From the NCBI RefSeq assembly GCF_050942425.1, contig NZ_CP192063.1:5518001-5582000 (forward strand): 64,000 nt of DNA. The letters are read 5' to 3'. Below the pieces are notes generated by a model, which saw nothing but the letters and a program-made list of their open reading frames with translations, was not told where the DNA came from and did no database searches. Numbering within the stretch: position 1 is the first letter of the stretch; each line of letters opens with the position of its first letter. The DNA comes from Actinoallomurus sp050942425. GTDB taxonomy: Bacteria; Actinomycetota; Actinomycetes; Streptosporangiales; Streptosporangiaceae. Below, in pieces: positions 1-8,624 of the stretch. The position numbers were made by a program, and so were the translations under genes.

Positions 1-102
1 ACGAAAGAGGCGTGCCAATTCCGCGTCCCTGCCGATGATCGGCTTATCCGTATCCGACTCCGGTCCCCCGGCCGCACGGGGGGCGCCTGCGTGCTCGTCC
101 AC
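1..102 (-). CDS. N-terminus of an ATPase-type transcriptional regulator (partial, runs off left edge)
   Basis: Only 34 codons are inside the window, read leftward from a GTG at 102 with a GGAG-type ribosome site about five bases upstream. The peptide ends in PIIGRDAELARLFR. This is the entry motif of AAA/NB-ARC regulators of the LuxR (LAL) and AfsR type, in which an (I/V)GR-E-EL-L segment precedes the P-loop. The rest of the protein, including any P-loop or HTH, lies outside. It is divergent from the hydrolase starting at 283, so it could regulate that cluster, but this is inference from position only. Confidence 0.5.
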   Translation of the reverse strand, partial: MDEHAGAPRAAGGPESDTDKPIIGRDAELARLFR

Positions 103-282
103 GGGGTCTCCAGGAATTTTGGCTTTTCGACGGGAGTCGCCGTGCCTTGCCGCACCCAGGCTACAAGCGGTCTGGCCTGGGTGCCCGGGGCAGGTGGGCA
201 GGTGCAGTCACGTGACGGATACCGTGTGTACAGGGCTGCTCGTATGGTTCCTGGAAAGCCTCCGAATTCTCGAGGAAGCGAC

Positions 283-1197
283 ATGGAACAGATCAAGCTC
301 GGCAACGTCACCATCACCCGGGTCTGGGAATACTACGGTTCCGTCGAGATGACGCCCGACACCTTCTTTCCAGAAAGTCCGAAGGAAGTCTGGGAAAGCG
401 GTGCTCCCTGGCTGACTCCGTATTTCCTGGATTCCGCGACCAATATCGTGAATTCCGCGATCCAGACCTGGCTGCTGCGCAGCGAGGGCAAGACCATCCT
501 CGTGGACACCGGCGTGGGCAATCACAAGGAGCGCCCGTACGCGCCGGTCTGGAGCCGCCTGGAAACGGACTTCCTGGCCAATCTCGCCCGGGCCGGCGTC
601 GAGCCTGAGGACGTGGACATCGTGATCAACACGCATCTCCACATCGATCACGTCGGCTGGAACACCTACCTGGACGGGCCGCGCTGGGTTCCCACCTTCC
701 CCAACGCCACCTATCTGATGCCGAAGGACGACTTCGACTTCTGGAACCCGGAGAACAGTCACAAGCCGCTGCTCGGCCGCGGCAACCAGAACGTCTTCGA
801 GGACAGCGTGGCGCCGGTGCACGAGGCCGGCCTGACGCTGCTGTGGGAGAACAGCCACCAGATCGACGCCGACCTGCGCCTGGACGCGGCTCCCGGACAC
901 ACCCCCGGCTCCTCCGTGCTGACCCTCGCCTCCGGATCGGACCGCGCGGTGTTCGTTGGCGACATACTGCACAGCCCGGTGCAGATCATCGAACCGGACA
1001 CCAACAGCTGCTTCTGCGAGGACCCCGAGGGCGCCCGCGCCACCCGCCGCAAGATTCTGGGCTGGGCGGCCGACACCAACGCACTCGTGATCCCCGCGCA
1101 CCTGGGCGGCCACGGCGCCGCCGAAGTCGTGCGCGACGGCAGCAAGTTCGCCATCAAGGACTGGGCCCCCTTCACCCCGTACGGCGAGCAGGCCTGA
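283..1197 (+). CDS. Metallo-beta-lactamase-fold hydrolase (AHL-lactonase-like)
   Basis: A 304-residue cytoplasmic protein beginning at the ATG at 283, chosen because GAGGAAG sits just upstream. Longer in-frame starts lack a ribosome site and add low-complexity sequence. The zinc-binding signature HLHIDHVGW (HxHxDH) is clear, followed by GHTPGSS (metal-binding His), FVGDILHSP (bridging Asp) and a late IPAHLGGHG (His). The spacing matches the lactonase/glyoxalase II-like branch of the fold rather than true beta-lactamases. It opens a co-directional cluster with an esterase, RidA, an IclR regulator, a reductase and a P450, so it probably hydrolyses a lactone or ester intermediate of a catabolic pathway. 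The substrate is unknown. Confidence 0.85.
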   Translation: MEQIKLGNVTITRVWEYYGSVEMTPDTFFPESPKEVWESGAPWLTPYFLDSATNIVNSAIQTWLLRSEGKTILVDTGVGNHKERPYAPVWSRLETDFLANLARAGVEPEDVDIVINTHLHIDHVGWNTYLDGPRWVPTFPNATYLMPKDDFDFWNPENSHKPLLGRGNQNVFEDSVAPVHEAGLTLLWENSHQIDADLRLDAAPGHTPGSSVLTLASGSDRAVFVGDILHSPVQIIEPDTNSCFCEDPEGARATRRKILGWAADTNALVIPAHLGGHGAAEVVRDGSKFAIKDWAPFTPYGEQA

Positions 1198-1218
1198 GGC
1201 CCGCGGAAAGGCATCACT

Positions 1219-2703
1219 GTGAACCACCCCATCGTGACCACGGCGCAGGGGGCCGTCCGCGGCCTGCGCCAGGACGACGGCACCGTCGCTTTCCTGAACA
1301 TCCCCTACGCCGCCCCGCCCCGCGGCGCCGGCCGATTCGCCCCGCCGCAGCCCCACGAGCCGTGGGATGGCGTACGGGACGCCACCGTGCCGGGGCCGAA
1401 CGCGCCGCAGTCCGAGCGCAAGCTCGGCAGCGTGGACATGTCCCCCTACTTCGGCACCGGTTGGAGCCGCGGCGAGGACTACCTCACCGTCAACGTCTGG
1501 ACGCCCGCCGCCGCCGACGGCGACCTGCCCGTCATGGTGTTCGTCCACGGCGGGGGATTCGTCGCCGGGTCGACGCGGTCCGTGCTGTACGACGGCTCCG
1601 CCTTCGCCCGCGGCGACGTCGTCCTCGTCACCCTCAACTACCGGCTCGGCATCGCCGGGTTCCTCGACCTCCCCGGCGCGCCCGCCAACCGTGGTCTGCT
1701 CGACGTCGTCACCGGGCTGCGCTGGGTCCAGGAGAACATCGCCGCCTTTGGCGGTGATCCGCAGAACGTCACCCTTTTCGGCCAGTCGGCCGGGGCGACC
1801 GTCGTCGGTGGCGTCCTCGCCACCCCCGATGCCACGGGTCTCTTTCGCCGGGCGATCGTCCAAAGCGGTAGCGGCCTGGGTGCGTTCACCACCGAGCAGG
1901 CCGCCCGCGTCACCAGGGCGGCAGCCGAGGCCCTGGGTATCGAGCCCCATGCCGACGCCTTCGCGGACGTCTCCGACGACCGCCTGGTCGAGGCCGCCTC
2001 CCAGCTCGCGGGCATCGACCTGCGGTCCGAGACGCATCGCGACCCACTGATCGGACTCAGCCCCTTCAGCCTGGTCCTCGACACGCAGCCCGCCGAATCC
2101 GTCGCCGCCGGCCTCAGCGCCGACATCGACCTGCTCATCGGGACCAACACCGAGGAGGGGAACCTCTACCTGGTCCCCGTGGACAAGTACTCCACCTCGA
2201 CCGCCAGGGACGTCGACGACACGGCGGCCCGCGCGCACCCGAATCCCGCGCAACTCGTCGAGACCTACCGGAAGGCGCGCCCCGAGGCGTCCTTCGGCGA
2301 GCTGCGCTCCGCCATCATGGGCGACGCTCTGTTCGGCGCGGGCAGCCGGGCCCTGGCCGGCGCACATGCCGCTCATCCCCGGTCCGCCACCTACGCCTAC
2401 GAGTTCGCCTGGCGCTCCCACGCCCTGGACGGAGAGCTCGGCGCCACCCACGCGGTGGAGCTGCCCTTCGTCTTCGATCTCGCGCACCTTCCCCAGCTCC
2501 ACGGCCCCGCCGCCCTGCTCGGCCCCGACAAGCCCCCCGCGGATCTCGCCGCCCGCATGCACGAGACCTGGGTCCGGTTCGCCAGGACCGGCAACCTCGG
2601 CTGGGACCCGTACGACACCGAGCGCAGGGCCACCATGCGCATCGACGCTGACTGGACCCAGGTCGACGACCCCCGCAGCCAGGAACGACAGGCCTGGAGC
2701 TGA
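1219..2703 (+). CDS. Type B carboxylesterase
   Basis: A 494-residue alpha/beta hydrolase of the carboxylesterase/para-nitrobenzyl esterase family. The oxyanion-hole motif HGGGF and the nucleophile elbow GQSAGA (catalytic Ser) are both visible. The start codon is GTG at 1219 with GGAAAGG about seven bases upstream, only 21 bases after the hydrolase stop. No signal peptide is seen, so it is probably cytoplasmic. Length is normal for the family. It is placed between two other small-molecule hydrolysis or clean-up genes and probably cleaves an ester in the same pathway; substrate not predictable. Confidence 0.9.
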   Translation: MNHPIVTTAQGAVRGLRQDDGTVAFLNIPYAAPPRGAGRFAPPQPHEPWDGVRDATVPGPNAPQSERKLGSVDMSPYFGTGWSRGEDYLTVNVWTPAAADGDLPVMVFVHGGGFVAGSTRSVLYDGSAFARGDVVLVTLNYRLGIAGFLDLPGAPANRGLLDVVTGLRWVQENIAAFGGDPQNVTLFGQSAGATVVGGVLATPDATGLFRRAIVQSGSGLGAFTTEQAARVTRAAAEALGIEPHADAFADVSDDRLVEAASQLAGIDLRSETHRDPLIGLSPFSLVLDTQPAESVAAGLSADIDLLIGTNTEEGNLYLVPVDKYSTSTARDVDDTAARAHPNPAQLVETYRKARPEASFGELRSAIMGDALFGAGSRALAGAHAAHPRSATYAYEFAWRSHALDGELGATHAVELPFVFDLAHLPQLHGPAALLGPDKPPADLAARMHETWVRFARTGNLGWDPYDTERRATMRIDADWTQVDDPRSQERQAWS

Positions 2704-2744
2704 CCCCTCGTACACCTCTGTACGCATCCCCTTCAAGGAACACC

Positions 2745-3137
2745 ATGACCAGAACCGTCATCACCACCGAGAACGCCCCCGCCCTGGCAGCCCCGCTGTC
2801 CCAAGGCATCCGCAAGGGCCCGGTCCTGCAGGTCTCCGGGCAGCTCCCGCTCGATCCGGACACGGGCCAGGTCGTCGGCACCACGGTCGCCGAGCAGACC
2901 ACACAGACCCTGCGCAACGTCACCGCCGTACTCAAGGCGGGCGGCGCGGGCCTGGAGGACGTCGTGATGCTGCGCGTGTACCTCACCGACCCCGCCCACC
3001 TGGCCGAGATGAACGAGGCGTACGCCGCGGCCGTCGGCGAACCCTTCCCCGCCCGCACCACCGTCTACATGCCGCTTCCGCCGGGGCTGCTCGTGGAGGT
3101 CGACGCCCTGGCAGTGCTGGACGACCGCGTCCGATGA
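2745..3137 (+). CDS. RidA family enamine/imine deaminase-like protein
   Basis: A 130-residue protein of the RidA (YjgF/UK114) family, whose members hydrolyse reactive enamines or imines released by PLP enzymes, or act on pathway intermediates. The conserved arginine occurs in PARTTV and the usual glycine-rich turn near LSQGIRKG is present. ATG at 2745 is preceded by AAGGA. It sits 41 bases after the esterase and 7 bases before the IclR regulator, so it is very likely co-transcribed. In catabolic clusters RidA homologues often act as pathway-specific hydrolases rather than as general housekeeping proteins. Confidence 0.88.
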   Translation: MTRTVITTENAPALAAPLSQGIRKGPVLQVSGQLPLDPDTGQVVGTTVAEQTTQTLRNVTAVLKAGGAGLEDVVMLRVYLTDPAHLAEMNEAYAAAVGEPFPARTTVYMPLPPGLLVEVDALAVLDDRVR

Positions 3138-3144
3138 TGGTGAG

Positions 3145-3939
3145 GTGAGGACACGGAACGGCGAGTCGGTTCTGACCAGGGTCGTACGGATCTTCGAGGC
3201 GTTCACGCCGGAGGAGCCGGCCCTGACCGTCTCGGAGATCTCCCGGCGTACGGGGCTGCATGTGGCGACCGCGTCGCGGCTGGTGGCCGAGTTGGTCTCG
3301 CACGAGTTCCTCGCCCGGGACGCGGATCGCCGGGTGCGCATCGGCATGCGCATGTGGGAGCTGGGGACGCGGGCGTCGCCCGCTCTGTCGCTGCGGGACG
3401 TGGCGATGCCGTTCATGGAGGGCGTCCACGACGTCGTCGGCCACCACGTGCAGCTCGGGGTGCTGGACGGTGACGAGGTGCTGTTCCTGGAACGGCTGTC
3501 GGCACCGGGGGCAGTGATCAACTACACGCGTATCGCCGGCCGCCTGCCCCTGCATGTCTCCTCGAGCGGCCTGGTACTCCTGGCACATGGCCCGGCCGAC
3601 CTGCGCCGGCGGGTGCTCGCCGGGCCGCTGGACCGCTACACCCCGGACACTCCCGCCACCGCCGCACGGCTGCGGGCCATGCTGGCCGAGGTCCGCCGGC
3701 AGGGGTACGCGTACTGCCCGGGGTACGTGCACCCGGACGCGCTGGGCATCGCGGCGCCGGTACGCGGCGGCAGCGGCGAGGTGGTGGCCGCGCTGGCGGT
3801 GATCGTACCGAACGAGGCCGGCGCCACGGCTGTCGTGCCGGTGGTGCGGACCGCCGCACGCGGTGTCTCGCGCGCACTCGGGGCCCCTGACCCTCGGGGG
3901 CGACGTCATGGCTCGGGTGGCAGTGCGCACGCGGTGTGA
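3145..3939 (+). CDS. IclR family transcriptional regulator
   Basis: A 264-residue regulator with an N-terminal winged helix (SEISRRTGLHVATASRLVAEL, residues about 30-55) followed by the C-terminal IclR effector-binding domain. The GTG start at 3145 lacks a strong ribosome site and may depend on translation of the upstream RidA gene, which ends seven bases earlier. IclR proteins usually control neighbouring degradation genes, so the hydrolase, esterase, RidA, reductase and P450 genes here are its likely targets. The last 40 residues run into sequence that also opens a longer frame of the next gene; I regard that overlap as non-coding for the reductase. Confidence 0.88.
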   Translation: MRTRNGESVLTRVVRIFEAFTPEEPALTVSEISRRTGLHVATASRLVAELVSHEFLARDADRRVRIGMRMWELGTRASPALSLRDVAMPFMEGVHDVVGHHVQLGVLDGDEVLFLERLSAPGAVINYTRIAGRLPLHVSSSGLVLLAHGPADLRRRVLAGPLDRYTPDTPATAARLRAMLAEVRRQGYAYCPGYVHPDALGIAAPVRGGSGEVVAALAVIVPNEAGATAVVPVVRTAARGVSRALGAPDPRGRRHGSGGSAHAV

Positions 3940-4039
3940 AGCGCGCCGGAAGTTCGTCTCTCACTGTTTGAGAATGCCCTCGCGGCCGTCCGTCCTGGCC
4001 GCGCATCCTGCCTCCAACCCAAGCGTGGGAGGCGACGAC

Positions 4040-5038
4040 GTGGTTGCGGATGCCGTGTCCGGCGGCGGTACGAGACGGCCGACGCCGGGCAGAGCGGCGA
4101 ACGCGGTGACTCTCACGGTCTCCGCCAAGGAACGGGTGGCCGAGGGCGTCGTGTCCCTCACACTCCGGCACCCGGACGGCGCCCGGCTGCCGGACTGGAC
4201 GCCGGGTTCCCACATCGACCTGGTGCTCCCGGACGGGACGACCCGGCAGTACTCCCTGTGCGGCGACCGATGGGACGCGCGGACCTACCGGATCGCCGTC
4301 CTGAGAGAGCCCGCAGGCCGGGGCGGGTCCGCCCACGTGCACGACCGGCTCCGGCCTGGTGACCGGGTCGGCGTCGGCGGCCCGCGGAACCACTTCCCGC
4401 TGGTGCCGTCGGAGAAGTACCTGTTCATCGCGGGCGGCATCGGCATCACGCCGCTGTTGCCGATGGTGCGGCAGGCGGACCTGCTCGGTGCGGACTGGCG
4501 GTTGCTGTACGGCGGCCGGACCCGTGCGTCGATGGCCTTCCGCGAGGAGTTGACGGCGGCCTACGGCGAGCGGGCGCGCATCGTCCCGCAGGACGAGTTC
4601 GGGCTGCTGGATCTGAACGCCCGGCTGAGCGCGCCGCGCCCGGGCACCAAGGTCTACTGCTGTGGCCCCGCCCCGCTGCTCGCCGCGGTGGAGGCGGCCT
4701 GTGCGTCCTGGCCGCCGTACGCGCTTCGCACCGAACGCTTCACCGCCGCCGAGGCCGAGCCGCTCAGGCACACCCCGTTCGAGGTGGAGCTGCGGCGGAC
4801 GGGACGCACCGTCGCCGTCACCCCGGACGTCTCCGTGCTGGAGGCGGTGCGCCGAGCCGGAGCGGACGTGCTGTCCTCCTGCGAGCAGGGCACCTGCGGC
4901 ACGTGTCTGACGCCCGTCCTGGACGGCCGCCCCGACCACCGGGACTCCGCCCTCGCCGACCACGAACGGGCCGCGAACGACTGCATGCTCCTGTGCGTGT
5001 CGCGGTCCTGCGGCGACCGTCTCGTCCTCGACCTGTGA
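4040..5038 (+). CDS. PDR/VanB-type ferredoxin reductase (FMN or FAD, NAD, C-terminal 2Fe-2S)
   Basis: A 332-residue electron-transfer protein of the phthalate dioxygenase reductase/VanB family. In order it has a flavin-binding barrel with RQYSLCG, a nucleotide-binding domain with GGIGITPLLPM, and a C-terminal plant-type ferredoxin domain with CEQGTCGTC plus a fourth cysteine near the end (MLLC). The frame is open further upstream, but GTG at 4040 is preceded by GGGAGG at ideal spacing and matches the usual length. It lies 28 bases before the P450, so the pair probably forms a two-component monooxygenase in which this protein passes NAD(P)H electrons to the heme. Confidence 0.88.
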   Translation: MVADAVSGGGTRRPTPGRAANAVTLTVSAKERVAEGVVSLTLRHPDGARLPDWTPGSHIDLVLPDGTTRQYSLCGDRWDARTYRIAVLREPAGRGGSAHVHDRLRPGDRVGVGGPRNHFPLVPSEKYLFIAGGIGITPLLPMVRQADLLGADWRLLYGGRTRASMAFREELTAAYGERARIVPQDEFGLLDLNARLSAPRPGTKVYCCGPAPLLAAVEAACASWPPYALRTERFTAAEAEPLRHTPFEVELRRTGRTVAVTPDVSVLEAVRRAGADVLSSCEQGTCGTCLTPVLDGRPDHRDSALADHERAANDCMLLCVSRSCGDRLVLDL

Positions 5039-5066
5039 GACCTCCGCGCTTCCCGAAGGAGCCGCA

Positions 5067-6293
5067 ATGACCGAAGCACCGGAGCGTGCCGTCGTACCCG
5101 CCGACGATGTCGACCCATTCGCCCACGCGGTCCTCCTGGACCCGGAACCACTGCACCAGGCCCTGCGCGCGGCCGGTCCCGTCGTGTACCTGTCCCGCTA
5201 CGACGTGTACGCCCTGGCCCGCTACGAGCACGTGCACGCCGCCCTGGTGGACTGGCAGCACTTCGAGTCGGGCGCGGGCGTGGGCCTGGCCGACTTCCGC
5301 CGCGAGGAGCCGTGGCGCCCGCCGAGCCTGCTCCTGGAGGCCGACCCGCCCCGGCACGACGCCCCACGCCGGGTGCTGCGCGAGATCCTCGCCCCGCCCG
5401 CTCTGCGCCGCCTGCGCGCGGCGTGGTCCACGGGCGCCGAGGAACTGGTCGACCAGGTGCTCTCGAACGGGCCGGAGTTCGACGCGTTCACGGCGCTGGC
5501 CGAGGCGTTCCCGCTGCGGGTCTTCCCGGACGCCGTGGGCCTTGGCCCCGACGGACGCGAGAACCTCCTGCCGTACGGCAATCTCGCCTTCAACGCCTTC
5601 GGACCCGTCAATGACCTGGTGCGGGCCGACGCGCACCGCGTGGCCGAACTGTCGGCGTGGGTGAACGCCCAGTGCGCCCGCGAGGCGCTGAGCGAGGACG
5701 GGTTCGGCGCCCGGATCTGGGCCGCCGCCGACCGTGGGGAACTGACGTACGAGCAGGCGCCGCTGGTGGTGCGCTCTCTGCTCACCGCCGGCGTCGACAC
5801 CACCGTGCACGGCCTCGCGGCTGCGCTCTACGGCTTCGCCACGCACCCCGACCAGTGGCGACGCCTTCGGGAGCGGCCGGAGTCGGCGCGGGTCGCGTTC
5901 GACGAGGCGGTGCGCTGGCAGTCGCCCGTCCAGACGTTCTTCCGCACCGCCACCACCGACGTGACGATCGCGGACACCGTCATCCCGGCGGGCACGAAGA
6001 TCCTCATGTTCCTCGGGTCGGCCAACCGCGATCCGGCCCGCTGGGCCGAGCCCGACCGGTTCGACCTCGCCCGCGACCCGTCCGGGCACGTCGGTTTCGG
6101 CATGGGCATCCACCAGTGCGTCGGCCAGCACGTCGCCCGCCTGGAAGCCGAGACTCTGCTCACCGCCCTGGCCCGCCGAGTCGAACGGATCGAACTCACC
6201 GGCACACCACGCCGCCACCCGAACAACACTCTGCGCTCATGGGAGTCCCTGCCCGTGCGCGTCCGGCCGTCCGGGAACGGCGACGTTCATTGA
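5067..6293 (+). CDS. Cytochrome P450
   Basis: A 408-residue soluble bacterial P450. The I-helix oxygen-activation motif (AGVDTT), the ExxR pair (EAVR) and the heme-ligand loop FGMGIHQCVG with the proximal Cys are all present. The ATG at 5067 has AAGGAG upstream. Pairing with an adjacent PDR-type reductase resembles two-component aromatic O-demethylases and related catabolic P450s, unlike the usual separate ferredoxin and reductase genes. With the lactonase-like, esterase and RidA genes upstream it probably performs the first oxidative step of a catabolic pathway. The substrate cannot be read from the sequence. Confidence 0.9.
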   Translation: MTEAPERAVVPADDVDPFAHAVLLDPEPLHQALRAAGPVVYLSRYDVYALARYEHVHAALVDWQHFESGAGVGLADFRREEPWRPPSLLLEADPPRHDAPRRVLREILAPPALRRLRAAWSTGAEELVDQVLSNGPEFDAFTALAEAFPLRVFPDAVGLGPDGRENLLPYGNLAFNAFGPVNDLVRADAHRVAELSAWVNAQCAREALSEDGFGARIWAAADRGELTYEQAPLVVRSLLTAGVDTTVHGLAAALYGFATHPDQWRRLRERPESARVAFDEAVRWQSPVQTFFRTATTDVTIADTVIPAGTKILMFLGSANRDPARWAEPDRFDLARDPSGHVGFGMGIHQCVGQHVARLEAETLLTALARRVERIELTGTPRRHPNNTLRSWESLPVRVRPSGNGDVH

Positions 6294-6490
6294 ACAAAGA
6301 CACCATCTTCCGGCGGTCGCCAAGGGCAGTGTCCGGGTGGCCGAAGCCACGCGGCTGGTGATTGCGCGCGCTCGGTGGGCATGAAAGGAATGATCCGTTG
6401 CCTCGGCGGTCCGGGCGCCGACCGTGATCGACCACTGATCGTGGCCCTGCGCCTGGGCGGCCACCCGACGATCGCCTGAGGAGCGGTGCG

Positions 6491-7087
6491 GTGCTACACG
6501 CCTTCGTCTACAACGAGATCGCGATCCTCGTCCGGCACTGGTTCGAGGTCAGCCTCGAGGACAGTCACCTCGAGCACGGGGTGCGCATCGAGCTGCGCCT
6601 GCGAAGCCCCCAGCCTCATCGCGGGACCGAGTCGGCGGCCCAACGGATCGTGGCGGATCAGCCGCTGTGGCGAGCCGATCTCTTCGATCGCATCGACGGC
6701 GTGCGCGGAGGGTTCGAGGCGGCGCACTTCCACCCGCGCTTCGACGGTGTCGAACCATGCGAACGTCATTGGGCCGACGAGGTCAAAGCCGCCCCCTGGG
6801 ACTGGCTGCACGACCAGCTGTCCGACGTCGCGGGTGTCGCCGCGGCGGCCGGGACGCCGCTCCGGGACCCTGTCGCGGACGGAGAGCAGGTCCGGGCCGA
6901 CGCCCCGGCGATCGTCGCCGCCGCGCAGAGCCGCGCCGCGATCGAGTGCGGAGGCAAAGAGCAGTGCTACGCGTGGACACAGGACGCGGCGGACCTGGTG
7001 CACCTCATGCTGGACCAGCTCGCCAAGCCCGAGCTCCTCGATCGTGATCGCGTCTCCCCGTGGCTGACGCCGCAGAACACGCGCTGA
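6491..7087 (+). CDS. Hypothetical protein, 198 aa
   Basis: Not recognised. It starts at GTG 6491 with GAGGAG seven bases upstream and has typical high third-position GC, so it is probably real. It is soluble, with no signal or membrane segment. Tryptophans are frequent, and a central block contains HFHPRFDG followed by CERHWADE and WDWLHDQL. No catalytic motif is certain. It lies between the P450 and the conflict-system operon, with about 230 bases before the latter, so membership in either unit is unclear. Confidence 0.6.
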   Translation: MLHAFVYNEIAILVRHWFEVSLEDSHLEHGVRIELRLRSPQPHRGTESAAQRIVADQPLWRADLFDRIDGVRGGFEAAHFHPRFDGVEPCERHWADEVKAAPWDWLHDQLSDVAGVAAAAGTPLRDPVADGEQVRADAPAIVAAAQSRAAIECGGKEQCYAWTQDAADLVHLMLDQLAKPELLDRDRVSPWLTPQNTR

Positions 7088-7317
7088 CGGCCATACCGCT
7101 CCCCAACTCGTCGCAAGCATCTGTATAGGGGAGTGTGAGCTGCTGCGGCCAGAAGGGCGTCGCATGTGCGCATCGCGCCGGCAACATCTCCCTTTGCAAG
7201 ATGCGCACGTACGGACAATCCCGTATTCGTATCGACTTTTCCCACAGCGATTGCGCGGCCGACATCCGACCTGAACTATGGGAGCCTGGACTGCGGGGGC
7301 ACGAAGGGGAGGCGCGC
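7088..7317. other. Leader region of the conflict-system operon
   Basis: A gap of about 230 bases upstream of the TCD1 gene. The reading frame of that gene is open back to a GTG at 7135. The extra stretch is cysteine-rich (SCCGQKGVACAH), lacks family similarity, and its GTG has a ribosome site too close to it. The real start is taken as 7318, and this region as promoter and leader. No -35/-10 pair stands out with confidence. Confidence 0.4.
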
Positions 7318-7677
7318 GTGACCGTCGTTTCGGTGGACAATGGAAGAGGCAGAGCCCAGATTCTCATCGAGGTCGACGACACGCAGGCCGAAGTGGCCCG
7401 TGCGGAGCTCGCGGACATCTACGATCAACCGACGCGCGACGGTCTCGCGGACAGGATCACCAAGGTGAGCCGGCCACTTTTCAGCGAGGCGATGGATCTC
7501 GTGGAGTCGTGCGCGGACGCGGTCGCGGAACGCATTGCGGCGATGCCCGACGAACGGCGGCCGGACGAGGTCGAGATGCAGCTCGCCGTGAAGATGGACA
7601 CCAAGGTCGGCGCGAAGATAGTCGAGCTCTCGGGTGGTGCGCAGCTGCAGGTCACCCTGCGGTGGAAGGCGTCGTGA
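7318..7677 (+). CDS. TCD1 (CU044_2847 type, trypsin-co-occurring domain 1) protein
   Basis: A 119-residue protein whose C-terminus carries the domain hallmark: an acidic-hydrophobic strand (VEMQLAVKMDTKVGAKI) followed by SGGAQLQVTLRW. The N-terminus has the usual ILIEVDD strand. GTG at 7318 is preceded by AGGGGAGG at five bases. TCD1 proteins are small beta-rich domains found beside trypsin-like or CHAT proteases, AAA+/STAND ATPases and vWA proteins in bacterial conflict operons, where they are thought to act as adaptors. Here no trypsin gene is present; a CHAT protease follows downstream. The next gene begins on the base after this stop, so translation is coupled. Confidence 0.75.
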   Translation: MTVVSVDNGRGRAQILIEVDDTQAEVARAELADIYDQPTRDGLADRITKVSRPLFSEAMDLVESCADAVAERIAAMPDERRPDEVEMQLAVKMDTKVGAKIVELSGGAQLQVTLRWKAS

Positions 7678-8622
7678 ATGACCGCCTCGACGGTCGCCCT
7701 TCTTCCGTACAGCTACATCGTGGGCCAGCGGGCGCTTCGGGAGGCACTGGAGCTCGCGTACGTCGCGCCATCGATCGGCGGGGTGCTGATCACGGGAGAG
7801 CGGGGCACCGCGAAATCCACGACGGTGCGGGCGTTCTGCCGCATGGTCTACGACGGACGGCTGCCGGTCACCTTGCCCCTCAACGCGACGGACGACCGCG
7901 TGCTGGGCGGCTGGAACGTCGACGCTCTGATGCGCGGTGAGCCCCAGCGCCTGCCCGGTCTCCTCGAGCAGGCGAACGGCGGGGTTCTGTACATCGATGA
8001 GGTGAACCTCCTCGACGATCACCTCGTCGACATCATCCTCGACGTCGCGTCCACCGGATTCCTTGTGGTTCAGCGCGAAGGGCTGGACCTGCCGGAGGTC
8101 CCGGTCTCCTTCACCTTGGTCGGCACGATGAATCCTGAGGAAGGTGGGCTGAGACCTCAGCTGCTCGACCGCTTCGGCATGGTCGTCCCCGTGTCCGCGG
8201 AGAAGGGCACCGCGCGACGCGAGGAGATCCTGCTGACCGTGTTGAGGTTCGAGCGGGAGTCGGTGGAGGACGGATCGGCCTGGATCGCCGAGGGCCGAGA
8301 ACGGGATGGGCGGTGGTTCGGCCGGCTCGTCGCGGCCCGCGCGCGCTGTGCGGCGGTCGAGGTCCCGGTGCCGATGGTGCGGCTGTGCGCCCAGATCGCC
8401 GAGGATTTCGGGGCGGCCGGGCACCGCGGCGAAAGTGTGATGGCCCGGGCGGCGCAGGCTCGCGCGGCGCTGAACGAGCGGAAGGAGGTCACGGCGGAGG
8501 ACGTCGCCTCCGTCGCCCCGTTCGCCGTGGCACATCGCCGGCCGGAGGCGGCATACGGAGACGGCATCGACTGGACGCCGGAGGACACGGCCCGGCTCAG
8601 CGAGATCATCGCGGCTGGCTGA
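7678..8622 (+). CDS. MoxR/Mg-chelatase ChlI-like AAA+ ATPase
   Basis: A 314-residue AAA+ protein of the chelatase (BchI/ChlI) branch of the helix-2-insert clade. Walker A is GERGTAKST (residues 40-48), Walker B VLYIDE (103-108), sensor-1 region LVGTMNPEEG, and the arginine-finger segment LRPQLLDRFG. The C-terminal helical lid contains VMARAAQARAALNERKEV. All core catalytic residues look intact, so it should hydrolyse ATP. The next gene begins two bases after its stop and encodes a ChlD-like vWA protein, reproducing the ChlI-ChlD arrangement. No cobalamin or chlorophyll genes are nearby, so a chelatase role is unlikely; a remodelling role in the conflict system fits better. Confidence 0.85.
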   Translation: MTASTVALLPYSYIVGQRALREALELAYVAPSIGGVLITGERGTAKSTTVRAFCRMVYDGRLPVTLPLNATDDRVLGGWNVDALMRGEPQRLPGLLEQANGGVLYIDEVNLLDDHLVDIILDVASTGFLVVQREGLDLPEVPVSFTLVGTMNPEEGGLRPQLLDRFGMVVPVSAEKGTARREEILLTVLRFERESVEDGSAWIAEGRERDGRWFGRLVAARARCAAVEVPVPMVRLCAQIAEDFGAAGHRGESVMARAAQARAALNERKEVTAEDVASVAPFAVAHRRPEAAYGDGIDWTPEDTARLSEIIAAG

Positions 8623-8624
8623 GC

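Noticed and set aside
208..2736. Long antisense open frame opposite the first cluster
   Set aside because: It runs opposite two genes with clear motifs, has low-complexity Gly/Val/Arg composition and no family motif. Such frames are routine in GC-rich DNA.
3863..4039. Longer start for the reductase overlapping IclR
   Set aside because: GTG at 4040 has GGGAGG at ideal spacing and gives the usual family length. The extension reads through the IclR gene without domain content.
6294..6490. Possible gene remnants after the first P450
   Set aside because: All frames are short and interrupted, and no motif was recognised.
7135..7317. Cys-rich N-terminal extension of the TCD1 gene
   Set aside because: The GTG at 7135 has its ribosome site too close, the extension is not family-like, and 7318 has an ideal AGGGGAGG.
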